This document shows, in pieces, positions 27,868 through 37,275 of a stretch of DNA of 64,000 nt. The stretch comes from Rhodobacterales bacterium HKCCA1288 (GTDB taxonomy: Bacteria > Pseudomonadota > Alphaproteobacteria > Rhodobacterales > Rhodobacteraceae). Where the stretch lies: NCBI GenBank assembly GCA_015693905.1, contig CP065161.1, positions 1,657,001 through 1,721,000 on the forward strand, read 5' to 3'. The stretch's first letter is position 1. The number at the start of each line of letters is the position of its first letter. The position numbers and the translations under genes are program-made. Below the pieces are notes generated by a model. That model was not told the origin of the DNA, made no database searches, and saw only the letters and a list, made by a program, of their open reading frames with translations.

Positions 27868-28424
27868 ATTGCTTCCGCCAAAAGTGCCTCGAAAAAGGCA
27901 AATGCCTCGGGGCTGTCCCAATGGGCATCCCCCATCAGCCGCGCAATCTCGCGTCCTTCGGGATCAATCACCAGCGTAATCGGCAAGCCCATCACCGACA
28001 TTTCGCGCGCAATCTGTTGGTTGATGTCACGATACATCGGGAGATGTTCTACGCCAATTTCCTCAAAAAACCTGCGGATCGCCTGCGGGGAATTGCGCCC
28101 CGTGGCGAGCGTGACCACTTCAAACTGATCTGAGCCAAACTGACGTTGCAATGCCTCTAGGCTTGGCATTTCTTCACGGCAGGGCGCGCACCACGTGGCC
28201 CAAAAATTGAGAACCACATATTTCCCGCGATAATCGCTCAAGCGCCCTTCAACTTCATCCTCATCAACAAAAGGCAAATCCGACACAGGCACAGGCTCTG
28301 AGGCGATCACCAGACCGCGCATATCCCCATCACGGGGCAGCTGCGAAAGATCTTGCGCAAAGGCGGCATTTGCACAGAAACCCAAGGCAATGTAGAGCAG
28401 AGCAATGATACGGCGCGAGAGCAT
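27864..28424 (-). CDS. TlpA-like membrane-anchored thiol:disulfide reductase
   Basis: A 186-residue protein with an N-terminal signal or anchor (IIALLYIALGFCANAAFA). The thioredoxin domain from about residue 45 carries the redox site NFWATWCAPCREEM near 74-87 and a cis-Pro in GLPITLVID near 145. TlpA/ResA proteins keep cysteines reduced for cytochrome c or Cu-oxidase assembly in the periplasm. ATG 28424 leaves 41 bases to the divergent argH start; a longer reading would overlap argH. Confidence 0.88.
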   Translation of the reverse strand: MLSRRIIALLYIALGFCANAAFAQDLSQLPRDGDMRGLVIASEPVPVSDLPFVDEDEVEGRLSDYRGKYVVLNFWATWCAPCREEMPSLEALQRQFGSDQFEVVTLATGRNSPQAIRRFFEEIGVEHLPMYRDINQQIAREMSVMGLPITLVIDPEGREIARLMGDAHWDSPEAFAFFEALLAEAI

Positions 28425-28465
28425 CCTAGCGGCATCCTTTCTTTGATCGGCGGATAAAACAGAAC

Positions 28466-29857
28466 ATGGCACAGAAATCTTCAAACGCAATGTGGGGCGG
28501 TCGCTTCGCCGCAGGGCCAGATGCTTTGATGGAGGCGATTAACGCATCTATCGGCTTTGACCAAAGGCTCAGCGCGCAAGATGTCACTGGCTCACGCGCC
28601 CATGCTGCAATGCTCGCCGCCCAAGGCATCATAAGCAGTAAAGATGCCGAGACGATCAGGGAAGGCCTGCTCACGATCTTGTCAGAAATTGAGAGCGGCA
28701 CATTCGAATTTTCCACCGCCCTTGAGGATATTCACATGAATATCGAAGCGCGGCTTAAAACCCTGATTGGTGAGCCCGCAGGACGTCTCCATACGGCGCG
28801 GTCACGCAATGATCAGGTCGCCACCGATTTTCGCCTATGGGTGCGGGATCAAATGGATGCGGCCATTGAGGGGCTGCAGGCCTTGATCCGCGCGGCATTG
28901 GCGCAGGCCGAAGCGGGCGCTGATTGGGTGATGCCTGGCTTTACCCATCTTCAAACCGCGCAGCCCGTAACATGGGGGCATCACATGATGGCCTATGTCG
29001 AGATGTTCGCCCGCGATTTATCGCGTTTTCAAGATGCGCGCGCGCGGATGAATGAATGCCCGCTTGGTGCGGCCGCCCTTGCAGGCACATCTTTTCCAAT
29101 TGACCGCCACATGACTGCAGAAGCCCTAGGTTTCGATCGGCCTATGGCGAATTCCTTGGATGCCGTTTCAGACCGCGATTTCGCCCTAGACTATCTCGGG
29201 GCGGCCTCCATTTGCGCGATGCATCTGTCGCGATTGGCTGAAGAATTGGTGATCTGGTCTTCGGCACAATTCCGCTTTGTGACCCTGTCGGATCGGTTTT
29301 CAACAGGCTCCTCCATCATGCCGCAAAAGAAAAACCCTGATGCGGCGGAATTGATCCGCGCCAAAATCGGGCGGATCATGGGGGCGAATGTGGCCTTGAT
29401 GACGGTCATGAAAGGTCTGCCCTTGGCCTATTCCAAGGATATGCAGGAAGACAAGGAGCAAGTCTTTGATGCCGCCGACAACCTCATGATCGCAATGGCC
29501 GCAATGGCGGGGATGCTCGGCGACATGAGCGCCAATAAAGACGCACTAGAGCGCGCCGCCGCATCTGGCTTTTCAACCGCAACTGATCTCGCCGATTGGT
29601 TGGTGCGCGAATTGGGTCTGCCATTCCGTGAAGCGCATCATGTAACAGGCGCGCTTGTCAAAATGGCCGAAGATCGGGGCTGTGATTTACCTGATCTCAG
29701 CCTTGCGGATATGCAAACAGTGCAATCCAACATCACTGCGGCCGTGTTTGATGTTTTGGGGGTTCACAACTCGGTTGCCTCGCGTCAATCCTACGGCGGC
29801 ACCGCACCCGATCAGGTGCGCCTGCAAATTGCACGATGGAAAGAAAGGTTGGCGTGA
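28466..29857 (+). CDS. argH: Argininosuccinate lyase
   Basis: The last enzyme of arginine synthesis, splitting argininosuccinate into arginine and fumarate. The 463-residue protein has [11 protein letters not shown]-like [26 protein letters not shown] and the fumarase-superfamily signature [12 protein letters not shown] near 282-293. Its stop codon overlaps the start of a small lipoprotein gene. Confidence 0.97.
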   Translation: MAQKSSNAMWGGRFAAGPDALMEAINASIGFDQRLSAQDVTGSRAHAAMLAAQGIISSKDAETIREGLLTILSEIESGTFEFSTALEDIHMNIEARLKTLIGEPAGRLHTARSRNDQVATDFRLWVRDQMDAAIEGLQALIRAALAQAEAGADWVMPGFTHLQTAQPVTWGHHMMAYVEMFARDLSRFQDARARMNECPLGAAALAGTSFPIDRHMTAEALGFDRPMANSLDAVSDRDFALDYLGAASICAMHLSRLAEELVIWSSAQFRFVTLSDRFSTGSSIMPQKKNPDAAELIRAKIGRIMGANVALMTVMKGLPLAYSKDMQEDKEQVFDAADNLMIAMAAMAGMLGDMSANKDALERAAASGFSTATDLADWLVRELGLPFREAHHVTGALVKMAEDRGCDLPDLSLADMQTVQSNITAAVFDVLGVHNSVASRQSYGGTAPDQVRLQIARWKERLA

Positions 29858-29982
29858 TGGGGCGCTCTTTTGCATCATGGATTAAGCTGGGGCTATTGGC
29901 CCTGACTTTGGGTGGAACTTTGGCCGCCTGCGGCGCAGATGGCCCGCCTGAACCGCCAAGCGAAAATGCAGTGACCTACTAA
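29857..29982 (+). CDS. 41-residue lipoprotein (LptM/YifL-like)
   Basis: The ATG overlaps the argH stop codon. The protein has a short charged N-terminus, a hydrophobic core (LGLLALTLGGTLAAC) with the lipobox LAAC, then a mature tail of about 18 residues rich in Pro and Glu (GADGPPEPPSENAVTY). This is the architecture of LptM (YifL), the small lipoprotein that helps the LptD-LptE machine mature in E. coli. In many alphaproteobacteria such a gene sits between argH and lysA, as the argH side does here. The identification rests on architecture and context, because the tail is too short for a family match. Confidence 0.75.
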   Translation: MGRSFASWIKLGLLALTLGGTLAACGADGPPEPPSENAVTY

Positions 29983-30139
29983 GCCTGCGTGGCGTTTGGG
30001 TCATTTTCTTGCACCGCGTGTGGCGTTCTGCGTCTTGCCCGTTGAAACTGGGGCAAAGAGCCCCTAACGTCTGGGGTCAGACTGCTCATTTTAAGACGAT
30101 TGACCATTCCAAGACCTAAGTTTGAGGCCCCGAGTTCCA

Positions 30140-30610
30140 ATGGAAAAAATACCGATGACCCCGACAGGGTATAGCGCCCTTGATGCCGAGCTGAAGCATC
30201 TGCGTAGTGTTGAGCGCCCTTCTGTCATCAAGGCGATTGCTGAAGCGCGCGAGCATGGGGATTTGTCGGAGAATGCCGAATATCACTCGGCCCGCGAAAA
30301 ACAGTCCTTCATCGAAGGTCGCATCAAGGAATTAGAGGGGATTTTGGGCCTTGCACAGGTCATCGACCCCAAGACCCTGTCTGGCCCGATTAAATTCGGC
30401 GCCACGGTTGTGTTGATTGATGAGGATACCGAGGAAGAAAAAACCTACCAGATTGTCGGCGAATCTGAGGCCGATATCGAAAAAGGTTTGCTCAATATCA
30501 AATCGCCCTTGGCCCGCGCTTTGATCGGTAAAGATGAAGGCGATAGCGTAGAGGTCAAAACGCCCGGTGGCAGCAAGGATTACGAGATCACGAAGGTGAC
30601 CTACGTGTGA
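30140..30610 (+). CDS. greA: Transcription elongation factor GreA
   Basis: GreA rescues backtracked RNA polymerase by stimulating transcript cleavage. The 156-residue protein has the N-terminal coiled coil ([20 protein letters not shown]) with the tip acids in [17 protein letters not shown] near 43-59, and the FKBP-like C-terminal domain from about 80. The start MEKIPMTP at 30140 is the family start. The 157 bases upstream hold no gene, only a small GGGGC/GCCCC hairpin. Confidence 0.96.
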   Translation: MEKIPMTPTGYSALDAELKHLRSVERPSVIKAIAEAREHGDLSENAEYHSAREKQSFIEGRIKELEGILGLAQVIDPKTLSGPIKFGATVVLIDEDTEEEKTYQIVGESEADIEKGLLNIKSPLARALIGKDEGDSVEVKTPGGSKDYEITKVTYV

Positions 30611-31671
30611 TGATCCCCGCAGCATTGCCTCACCCCAGATTGACGCTTGCGCATCGCTTCACGCGGGACAAGCAGATTTGGGTAGGCCGTGCGGTTGGTT
30701 TTCTTCAGTGCGCCGATGGCGCGATGTCCTTTGGACTGCGCGAAGGCATCGCGCTGGCCTTGGCCTTGCTTTGGATTGGGGCACTCAGCCTCACGGCGTT
30801 GGGCTTTGGCGGTGACACCCCGAATATGGCCGAGATGCTGAGCGGGCTCATGGTTGCGGTTGGGGCAATCTTGCCGCTTGTTTTGTTATGGATTGTTCTA
30901 AGCCTCCTGCGCATCACGCAAAGCCTGCGTCTTCAGGCCCAAGATCTGCGCCTGAGGCTCAACAATATTGAGGACGCGCTTCACGGCGGGGCTGTGCCTG
31001 CTGATTTGCGAGAGACACAAAACCGCATAGAGGCTTTGGCAGAGGCACAATTGGCCACCGATACCAAGCTCGCAAGTTTTACATCTTTGCGCCTGCAAGA
31101 CCCTGACCTGCGGGCGGCTGTGCCCCTAAGCCCGCCCCCTGCCCCAGATCGGCCACAATCGGATTTATCGCTTATCGCAGCCGAGCCCGCCTTGAACCAT
31201 CCGGTCACGCCCGCTGACTTTATTCGTGCGCTCCATTTCCCGAATAATGATCAGGACAAGGAGGGCTTTCGCGCCCTTCGCGCGGCCCTAGAAGACCCTG
31301 CAACCCGTCCTTTGATCCGCGCTGCACAAGATGTGTTGACCCTGCTCTCGCAAGACGGGATTTTCATGGATGATCTCAATCCAGACCGCGCCCGCCCTGA
31401 GATTTGGCGCAAATTCGCGAAAGGCGAGCGGGGCCGCGCGATTGCATCGCTTGGCGGTATTCGAGATCGGTCTTCCATCGCGCTTTCCACTGGCCGGATG
31501 CGGCAAGACACAGCCTTCCGCGAAGCTGTTCATCAGTATTTGCGCGAATTTGATCGCGTTTTCTGTCAGTTCGAGCAGGCTGCAACCGATGAAGATATTG
31601 TCAAACTCAGTGCCACCCGCAGCGCGCGGGCCTTTATGTTGCTCGGGCGTGTGACTGGGATTTTTGACTAA
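30610..31671 (+). CDS. Uncharacterised membrane protein with coiled-coil linker
   Basis: I do not recognise a family. The 353-residue protein has two predicted membrane segments near residues 45-65 (IALALALLWIGALSLTALG) and 75-98 (GLMVAVGAILPLVLLWIVLS). A coiled-coil region follows (RLQAQDLRLRLNNIEDAL, ENRIEALAEAQL-like). A Pro-rich linker leads to a soluble C-terminal domain from about 195 (FIRALHFPNNDQDKEGF to AFMLLGRVTGIFD). The start overlaps the greA stop (TGATG), so it is probably translationally coupled. Similar proteins are conserved in Rhodobacteraceae as hypotheticals. An inner-membrane anchored signalling or division scaffold is possible but unsupported. Confidence 0.7.
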   Translation: MIPAALPHPRLTLAHRFTRDKQIWVGRAVGFLQCADGAMSFGLREGIALALALLWIGALSLTALGFGGDTPNMAEMLSGLMVAVGAILPLVLLWIVLSLLRITQSLRLQAQDLRLRLNNIEDALHGGAVPADLRETQNRIEALAEAQLATDTKLASFTSLRLQDPDLRAAVPLSPPPAPDRPQSDLSLIAAEPALNHPVTPADFIRALHFPNNDQDKEGFRALRAALEDPATRPLIRAAQDVLTLLSQDGIFMDDLNPDRARPEIWRKFAKGERGRAIASLGGIRDRSSIALSTGRMRQDTAFREAVHQYLREFDRVFCQFEQAATDEDIVKLSATRSARAFMLLGRVTGIFD

Positions 31672-32543
31672 GGCCCCAAGGCCGCATGGATCGCAGAGCG
31701 CAACAGTGCCTCATGCCCCGCACCCAAAACACCGCCCTCCTCGGCATCACCATCGACAAGCATTTTTGCAAGATCATCAGGGGCCAAAGCGGCCAAACCC
31801 GCGGCAATCACCCGCACTTGTGCGGCATCTGGGATTTCGCCCGCCAAAGCATAATGTGCGATCTCTTTCGCCATCAACGAAGGCCAACATTCTGCCAAAA
31901 CAATAGGCCGCTCGATCCCGTCATAAGGTGCCACGGCAAGCGCCGACCCAAACCGCCCGCGCAAGGACTGCAATCTTGCGATCCCAAGGATCGCCTGTGA
32001 TCCCACAGATCCCGTGGTGTAAAGCTTCCACCCCGGCTGCATTTTGCCATAGGCCAATTCAACTTTGCGCCGTTCTGGCAGATGATGTCCGTGGCGCAGG
32101 TCGCGCGCGGGCAGATCAGGGCAGGCCTGTGTTTTGGGCACGCACCAAAAGGGGCCAACCCCTGGAAAACGGCGATTAAGCGCGCGGGCCACATCGAACC
32201 GATTATTCGCATTGTCTGGCCCATCCTTAACCATCTGCGCAAAAAGCGGCCAAACCGATAGCGCATCGGCCTTGCCTGTCAGATGCTGTGCAAAGCCCGC
32301 AGGATAGGCGAAGGAAAAGTCAAAGGTCGCCAAGATACGTTCATCCCGCATAAGGGTGTCTGTCATCACCTGCTCAAGCGCGGCCATCGCATCAGCGCGC
32401 GTGCGATAATAGCTCACCTGTGGCGTTGCACCATGCGCCGAATGAGCAATGAAAATCGCGTCCTTCGTGGGGGCTTTGGGGCTTGGGGTGGCTCGTGCCG
32501 ACCAATCGACCACCACAATATGATCAAAGCGTCCCGCGCTCAT
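31668..32543 (-). CDS. Uncharacterised protein coupled to mobA
   Basis: The 291-residue soluble protein opens with a beta-strand and acidic motif, FDHIVVVDWSA, which recalls RNase-H-fold proteins such as DUF429. Other blocks are ILATFDFSFAYPAGF, FWCVPKTQACPDLP and LYTTGSVGSQAILGIARL. It is commonly annotated as a molybdopterin-guanine dinucleotide synthesis protein only because it sits beside mobA; its ATG overlaps the mobA stop. I see no nucleotide-binding loop. Its stop overlaps that of the upstream opposite-strand gene by four bases. Confidence 0.75.
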   Translation of the reverse strand: MSAGRFDHIVVVDWSARATPSPKAPTKDAIFIAHSAHGATPQVSYYRTRADAMAALEQVMTDTLMRDERILATFDFSFAYPAGFAQHLTGKADALSVWPLFAQMVKDGPDNANNRFDVARALNRRFPGVGPFWCVPKTQACPDLPARDLRHGHHLPERRKVELAYGKMQPGWKLYTTGSVGSQAILGIARLQSLRGRFGSALAVAPYDGIERPIVLAECWPSLMAKEIAHYALAGEIPDAAQVRVIAAGLAALAPDDLAKMLVDGDAEEGGVLGAGHEALLRSAIHAALGP

Positions 32544-33124
32544 AAGGCCATCTCAGCGGCCTGTTCCAAATCAGCCTTTGTGTTGATGTTGAAGAACGCC
32601 TGTTCAGGTGCATTGAGAGGGGCAGAAACCCCGCCCAATCGCGCCATGACTTCGCGCATTTTGCGGCCACCCCCCCGCAATTCTGCTGCCAATGGATCGG
32701 CCAAATCCACATCCCAAAGCGCAAATGTTGGATGTATGCCCCCGCTTTGATCCTCAGCAAAAACCAATGCGTCATGCCCTTGTGCGGCGCATAAGTGCGC
32801 CACGATATCGCTTGGAAAAAACGGGCTGTCCGAGGCAAAGCTCATCACCCGCTGCGCCCCAAGCATCTTGGCTGCGCGCAAGGCCGCCAAAACGCCGCCA
32901 AGTGGCCCCATCGCGGCGAATGCGCCATCAGCAACCACATCAAGTCCAAGATCCGCATAAAGCGCGGGGTCGCCATTGGCGGAGAGGATCAAATGATCCA
33001 CCTGCGGGCGCGCGCGCGCAATAACATGCGCATAGAGGCTTTGTCCCCGCAGCAGCAGCCGTCCCTTGTCTTGCCCGCCCATACGGCGCGCTTCCCCGCC
33101 TGCCAAGATCACGCCACAGATCAT
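32540..33124 (-). CDS. mobA: Molybdenum cofactor guanylyltransferase
   Basis: MobA attaches GMP to molybdopterin to form the guanine dinucleotide cofactor of DMSO-reductase-family enzymes. The 194-residue protein has the GTP-binding loop LAGGEARRMGGQDKGRLLL at residues 6-25 and the metal site VMSFASDSPFFP near 90-101. ATG 33124 has AGGG 9 bases ahead; an in-frame ATG at 33142 is less likely. It leaves 84 bases to the divergent azlC gene. Confidence 0.92.
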   Translation of the reverse strand: MICGVILAGGEARRMGGQDKGRLLLRGQSLYAHVIARARPQVDHLILSANGDPALYADLGLDVVADGAFAAMGPLGGVLAALRAAKMLGAQRVMSFASDSPFFPSDIVAHLCAAQGHDALVFAEDQSGGIHPTFALWDVDLADPLAAELRGGGRKMREVMARLGGVSAPLNAPEQAFFNINTKADLEQAAEMAL

Positions 33125-33208
33125 TGCTTTGCCCTTATCCATCCGCGCAGATTGCATCCTTCGCCCATCAAGGCTAGATCGCATGAGCAGAAACGACAAT
33201 GGTGCAAG

Positions 33209-33928
33209 ATGCGCAAAACCCCTTCAGACTCGGCCTATCTCTCTGGGATCATTGGTGGATTGCCGTTCCTGTTGGTGCTCCTGCCATTTGGTCTTTTATT
33301 TGGGGTTCTTGGCACAGAAGCGGGTCTGCCCCTGTCGCAAGTCATGGGATTTTCTTTCCTTGTCATTGCGGGCTCAGCCCAATTCACCGCGCTGCAGCTG
33401 ATGACGGAAAATGCACCCGTCCTCGTGGTTTTGGCCTCTGCTTTGGCTGTTAATCTGCGCATGGCGATGTATTCAGCCTCGATCACCCCACATTTAGGGG
33501 CCGCGCCTTTATGGCAGCGCGCGCTGTTATCCTACATGTTGGTCGACCAAACCTATGCAATGGCCATGCAAACCTATGAGGCACAGCCTGAACGCTCGGT
33601 CAGATGGAAAGTGGTCTATTTCTTCGGACTCGCGACCCCGATCTGCCCCCTGTGGTATGGCGCGACCTATGCAGGCGCAGTCTTAGGAGCAACCATACCA
33701 CCTGAATTTGCACTCGATTTCGCAGTTCCGATTACCTTTCTTGCATTGGTGGCCCCCGCCTTGCGCACACTTGCGCATATCGCGGCGGCAATGACCTCGG
33801 TGGTTATGGCGGTCTTGCTAAATTGGATGCCCTATAACCTTTGGTTGATGGTCGCAGGGATCTCCGCCATGATCGTTGGCGCAGAGGTGGAACGGCGCAT
33901 GAGCCTTGCAAAGGCGAAGCTGACATGA
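33209..33928 (+). CDS. azlC: AzlC-family branched-chain amino acid exporter, large subunit
   Basis: A 239-residue inner-membrane protein with about eight helices. The AzlC motif is LPFGLLFGVLGTEAGLPLSQ near residues 24-43, followed by AGSAQFTALQLM and ALAVNLRMAMYSASI, which characterise the YgaZ/AzlC family. With AzlD it exports branched-chain amino acids or related compounds. I chose ATG 33209 because upstream codons run into the divergent mobA gene. It overlaps azlD by ATGA. Confidence 0.92.
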   Translation: MRKTPSDSAYLSGIIGGLPFLLVLLPFGLLFGVLGTEAGLPLSQVMGFSFLVIAGSAQFTALQLMTENAPVLVVLASALAVNLRMAMYSASITPHLGAAPLWQRALLSYMLVDQTYAMAMQTYEAQPERSVRWKVVYFFGLATPICPLWYGATYAGAVLGATIPPEFALDFAVPITFLALVAPALRTLAHIAAAMTSVVMAVLLNWMPYNLWLMVAGISAMIVGAEVERRMSLAKAKLT

Positions 33929-34257
33929 GCGCCTATTCCGAAACCACGGTCTGGCTGATCATCGCTGCGCTTGGCTGCGGCACTTATCTTGTGCGGCTGT
34001 CTTTTTTGGGGATTTTGGGCAACCGCGATCTGCCAGAATGGGTCTTGCGCCATTTGCGCTATACGCCCGTGGCGATCCTGCCCGCATTGATCACGCCCTT
34101 GGTGCTATGGCCGCAAGCGACAGGCGGCGCGCTAGATGCCCCCCGATTGAGTGCGGCAATCGTGGCCTTGAGCGTGGGGGTCTGGCGCAAAAATGCCATT
34201 GCAGCTGTCTTTGCGGGCATGGCAACGCTATACGGCGTGGGTTATTTCCTCGGCTAA
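33925..34257 (+). CDS. azlD: AzlD-family branched-chain amino acid exporter, small subunit
   Basis: The 110-residue membrane protein has three to four helices and the AzlD block GTYLVRLSFLGILG near 21-34, then LRYTPVAILPALITPLVL. It is the partner of AzlC in YgaZH-type exporters, encoded by the directly overlapping upstream gene. Its stop overlaps by four bases the end of the convergent Lrp-type regulator, which is a plausible controller of the pair. Confidence 0.9.
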   Translation: MSAYSETTVWLIIAALGCGTYLVRLSFLGILGNRDLPEWVLRHLRYTPVAILPALITPLVLWPQATGGALDAPRLSAAIVALSVGVWRKNAIAAVFAGMATLYGVGYFLG

Positions 34258-34718
34258 ATCGGCAAGGCAGTTGTTGAAAATACGTTTTTCAGAGCAAAGC
34301 TGGATTGCATCTTCGAAACCCCCGGCAAACGGGCCAGATATTCGCGATGCACGCGGGCGAAATCTTCGCTGTCGCGTGCCACCACCTTTAGAAGATAATC
34401 CGCGCTGCCTGCCATAAGATGGCATTCCAACACATCTGGCACCCGCTTCACAGCCTGCTCGAAGGCCTGCAAAACCTCGTCCGCCTGTCCTGACAGGCTA
34501 ATTTCCACAAAGACGGTTGTCATCCGACCAATCGCACGGTGATCCACCAAGGCGACATAATCTCGGATGATTCCCTCCTGCTCCAAGCGCGCGATCCGCC
34601 GATGACAGGACGAGGCGGACAAATTCACCTGTTCGGATAGCTCCGCATTGGTGATGCGGCCGTTCTTTTGCAAAACTTCCAAGATTTTGCGATCCGTGAT
34701 GTCCAACTCAAAACCCAT
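34254..34718 (-). CDS. Lrp/AsnC-family transcriptional regulator
   Basis: A 154-residue protein with a winged-helix domain at residues 4-62 (DITDRKILEVLQKNGRITNA, then LSASSCHRRIARLEQEGII) and an effector-binding RAM domain (FVEISLSGQADEVLQAF to FALKNVFST). Lrp-type proteins sense amino acids, usually leucine, and form octamers. The convergent azlCD genes are candidate targets, though convergent placement gives no promoter link. The start is ATG 34718 (MGFELD), not the longer open frame. Confidence 0.92.
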   Translation of the reverse strand: MGFELDITDRKILEVLQKNGRITNAELSEQVNLSASSCHRRIARLEQEGIIRDYVALVDHRAIGRMTTVFVEISLSGQADEVLQAFEQAVKRVPDVLECHLMAGSADYLLKVVARDSEDFARVHREYLARLPGVSKMQSSFALKNVFSTTALPI

Positions 34719-34782
34719 ATCATCTCTCGCTAAAACGGCTTGCGCCCCGCCATGGTGACGGGGACGCATGTTTTATTCGTGC

Positions 34783-35208
34783 TTACTTCTTGGCCAGAGC
34801 ATCACGGATTTCAATCAGAATGTCCAATTCGCTTGGGCCTGCGGGGGCTGAAGCGGCTTCTTCCTTCTCTGCTTCTGTCATAGATTTGATGCGGTTGACC
34901 AAACGCACCAGCATGAAAACCACAAAAGCTACGATCAAGAAATTGATGACCGCCATCACAAATTTCCCAATCGCAAAAACAGGCGCGCCTGCTTCGAGCG
35001 CCACGGCAAGCGAGGCATAGTCATTTCCGTCTAAGGCGTAGAACCAACCTGAGAAATCAATCCCGCCCGTGAAGATAGCGATCAATGGATTGATCAAGTC
35101 GCCCACGAGTGACGTTACAATCGCGGTAAAGGCTGCCCCGATGATAATCCCCACAGCCATATCCATAACATTGCCACGGGCAATGAAGCTTTTGAATTCT
35201 GCAAACAT
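34783..35208 (-). CDS. mscL: Large-conductance mechanosensitive channel
   Basis: MscL opens a wide pore when membrane tension rises and protects against hypo-osmotic shock. The 141-residue protein has [20 protein letters not shown] at residues 5-24, the first membrane helix, a periplasmic loop of about 35 residues, a second helix ([19 protein letters not shown]) and the cytoplasmic helix bundle ending DALAKK. A GGGCGC/GCGCCC hairpin at 35224-35238 lies in the leader, 16 bases from the ATG. The next 210 bases upstream hold nothing recognisable. Confidence 0.96.
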   Translation of the reverse strand: MFAEFKSFIARGNVMDMAVGIIIGAAFTAIVTSLVGDLINPLIAIFTGGIDFSGWFYALDGNDYASLAVALEAGAPVFAIGKFVMAVINFLIVAFVVFMLVRLVNRIKSMTEAEKEEAASAPAGPSELDILIEIRDALAKK

Positions 35209-35448
35209 ATCTTTCCCCTTCTTGGGCGCAGAGCGCCCTCTCCGATTTTGAACCCATCACGCCGCCGCATAAGCGTTCGGCAGATAGGGTCAGATTAGAG
35301 ACAGCGGTGCCGATGGAACAATGGGTTTGTTCAAAGTTTCAAAGAATTCCAAAAGCTGCGCGATGCCCGCCACTGGCAATCGAATGCTCAGCCATAGATG
35401 GCCCAAATGCGCTTGCGCGCTGCGCAAAGATGCGGGACAAGCTGAGAT

Positions 35449-35913
35449 ATGAGCAGCAGGGATCACATACCAAAGGCGGCATTATATTTAGGCTTGGCGG
35501 GGGTTTTGCCCTTTGCCTACGCCGCGCTGTGCTTGATCGTCCCTTCCGCCGCTCCCCTTGGCGACTGGCTTCTGCCGAATTTCGCACCCGATATACTGCT
35601 GCGCAATTATGGGATCGTGATCCTGTGTTTTATGGCGGGGGTCATATGGGGCTTTGCTGTGCATGCGCCATCACCGCAGATGATGGGATATGGCTTTGCG
35701 GCATCCACGATCCCCGCATTGGTGGCGTTTTTCCTTGGATTTGGCCCAACCCATCAGGCTTTGCCCATCCTGATCATGGGCTTCTTGGCGCTTTTGCCCC
35801 TTGATGCATGGGCGATGCGTGCGGGCCTTGCACCGAACTGGTGGCTGCGATTGCGCGGGCTTTTGAGCAGCCTTGTCATTTTGTGCCTAACACTGGGCGT
35901 GCTCTATGCCTGA
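35449..35913 (+). CDS. DUF3429 membrane protein
   Basis: A 154-residue protein with four to five hydrophobic helices ([57 protein letters not shown]). [16 protein letters not shown] and the centred FMAGVIWGF are typical of DUF3429, a family of unknown function in proteobacteria. It overlaps rnhA by eight bases, so the two are co-transcribed, but no functional link is evident. Confidence 0.82.
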   Translation: MSSRDHIPKAALYLGLAGVLPFAYAALCLIVPSAAPLGDWLLPNFAPDILLRNYGIVILCFMAGVIWGFAVHAPSPQMMGYGFAASTIPALVAFFLGFGPTHQALPILIMGFLALLPLDAWAMRAGLAPNWWLRLRGLLSSLVILCLTLGVLYA

Positions 35914-36355
35914 GCTATTCGCCTATACGGATGGGGCCTGTTCAGGCAACCCTGGCCCTGGTGGATGGGGTGCGCTGCTGCAGGCCAAGGCTGGCCATAC
36001 CGTTGTCAAGGAACGCGAGCTCAAAGGCGGTGAAGCAGACACCACCAATAATCGAATGGAGCTTTTAGCCGCGATTAACGCGCTTGAGGCGCTGGAGCGT
36101 CCAAGCACGATCACTGTGGTGACAGACAGCGCCTATGTCAAAGGCGGCATCACCGAATGGCTGCGCAGTTGGAAACGCAATAATTGGCGCACCGCCACAA
36201 AAAAGCCTGTCAAAAACGAAGACCTTTGGCGGCGTTTGGATGAGGCGGCAGCGCGCCATCAGGTAACGTGGACATGGGTCAAGGGCCATGCAGGCCATCC
36301 CGAGAACGAACGCGCGGATGCCTTGGCCCGTGCGGGCATGGCCCCCTTCAAATAA
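35906..36355 (+). CDS. rnhA: Ribonuclease HI
   Basis: RNase HI cuts the RNA strand of RNA-DNA hybrids, for example at R-loops. The 149-residue protein has all four metal-binding acids: Asp9 in [18 protein letters not shown], Glu in TNNRMELLA near 51, Asp in VVTDSAYV near 73, and Asp in NERADALAR near 138, with the His-containing KGHAGH before it. Length and order are standard. The window therefore has both RNase H types, rnhA and rnhB. Confidence 0.97.
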   Translation: MPELFAYTDGACSGNPGPGGWGALLQAKAGHTVVKERELKGGEADTTNNRMELLAAINALEALERPSTITVVTDSAYVKGGITEWLRSWKRNNWRTATKKPVKNEDLWRRLDEAAARHQVTWTWVKGHAGHPENERADALARAGMAPFK

Positions 36356-37273
36356 TCACAAGCCCAAAATTGTCCCTGCAGGCAGGTCTGTGCCACGCAA
36401 GAAATCGGCAGCGGCCATGCGCGGCTTGCCCTCGGGTTGCAGTTCGGTGATCTCAATCGCGCCCCTGCCGCACGCGATTGTCAGGCCATCAATGACCGAC
36501 CCTGCCACAGCCCCATCGGGCCGCGCCTGCGCCCTTCGGCAGGCAAGGAATTTTAACCGCCGCCCCGAATGCGTTGTCCATGCACCAGGCAAGGGTGAAA
36601 GGCCGCGAATTTGGCGGTCAATCTCTGCGGCATCATTCGACCAGTCTATGGCAGCCTCGGCCTTGTCGATCTTTTCGGCATAGGTCACGCCCTCTTGCGG
36701 CTGCGGAACAGGGGTGAGACTGTCAAAATCGGCAAGCGCGGCAACAATCGCCTCAGCGCCAAGCTGCGAAAGACGATCATGCAGTGCGGCGGTGGTATCC
36801 TCCGCGCCGATTGGCAGGGTGCGGGTCAATAAAACTGGCCCCGTATCAAGCCCCGCTTCCATTTGCATAATGGAAATGCCTGTCTCATCATCCCCCGCCA
36901 TAATCGCGCGATGAATAGGGGCCGCGCCACGCCAACGCGGCAAAAGCGAAGCATGGATATTCACACAGCCCAAGCGCGGCGCGTCAAGCACCGCCTGAGG
37001 CAAGATCAAACCATAAGCCACAACCACGGCAATATCGGCAGCCCATGCCGTGAATTCGGCCTGTGCCTCGGCATTGCGCAAGGTTTCGGGATGGCGCACC
37101 GGCACGTGCAGATCTTCGGCCAAAGCCTGAACAGGGGTCGCGCGGGGTTTTTTGCCGCGCCCTGCGGGACGGGGGGGCTGACAATAGACCGCAGCAATCT
37201 CATGCCCCGCCGCAATCAAGGCGCGCAAAGGCGCACAAGAAAATTCGGGCGAGCCCATGAAAACAATACGCAA
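36356..37273 (-). CDS. fmt: Methionyl-tRNA formyltransferase
   Basis: Fmt formylates initiator Met-tRNA. The 305-residue protein has the active-site signature [16 protein letters not shown] near residues 108-123, preceded by NIH (CVNIHASL), and the C-terminal OB-like domain from about 210. The start is TTG at 37273, giving [11 protein letters not shown], the normal family N-terminus; the next ATG would remove the first beta-strand. It begins two bases after def, and the pair forms the usual def-fmt operon. Confidence 0.96.
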   Translation of the reverse strand: MRIVFMGSPEFSCAPLRALIAAGHEIAAVYCQPPRPAGRGKKPRATPVQALAEDLHVPVRHPETLRNAEAQAEFTAWAADIAVVVAYGLILPQAVLDAPRLGCVNIHASLLPRWRGAAPIHRAIMAGDDETGISIMQMEAGLDTGPVLLTRTLPIGAEDTTAALHDRLSQLGAEAIVAALADFDSLTPVPQPQEGVTYAEKIDKAEAAIDWSNDAAEIDRQIRGLSPLPGAWTTHSGRRLKFLACRRAQARPDGAVAGSVIDGLTIACGRGAIEITELQPEGKPRMAAADFLRGTDLPAGTILGL

Positions 37274-37275
37274 AT

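Noticed and set aside
35307-35804. A 165-codon frame starting in the mscL/DUF3429 gap
   Set aside because: It overlaps DUF3429 in another frame, has no good ribosome site and no recognisable domain.
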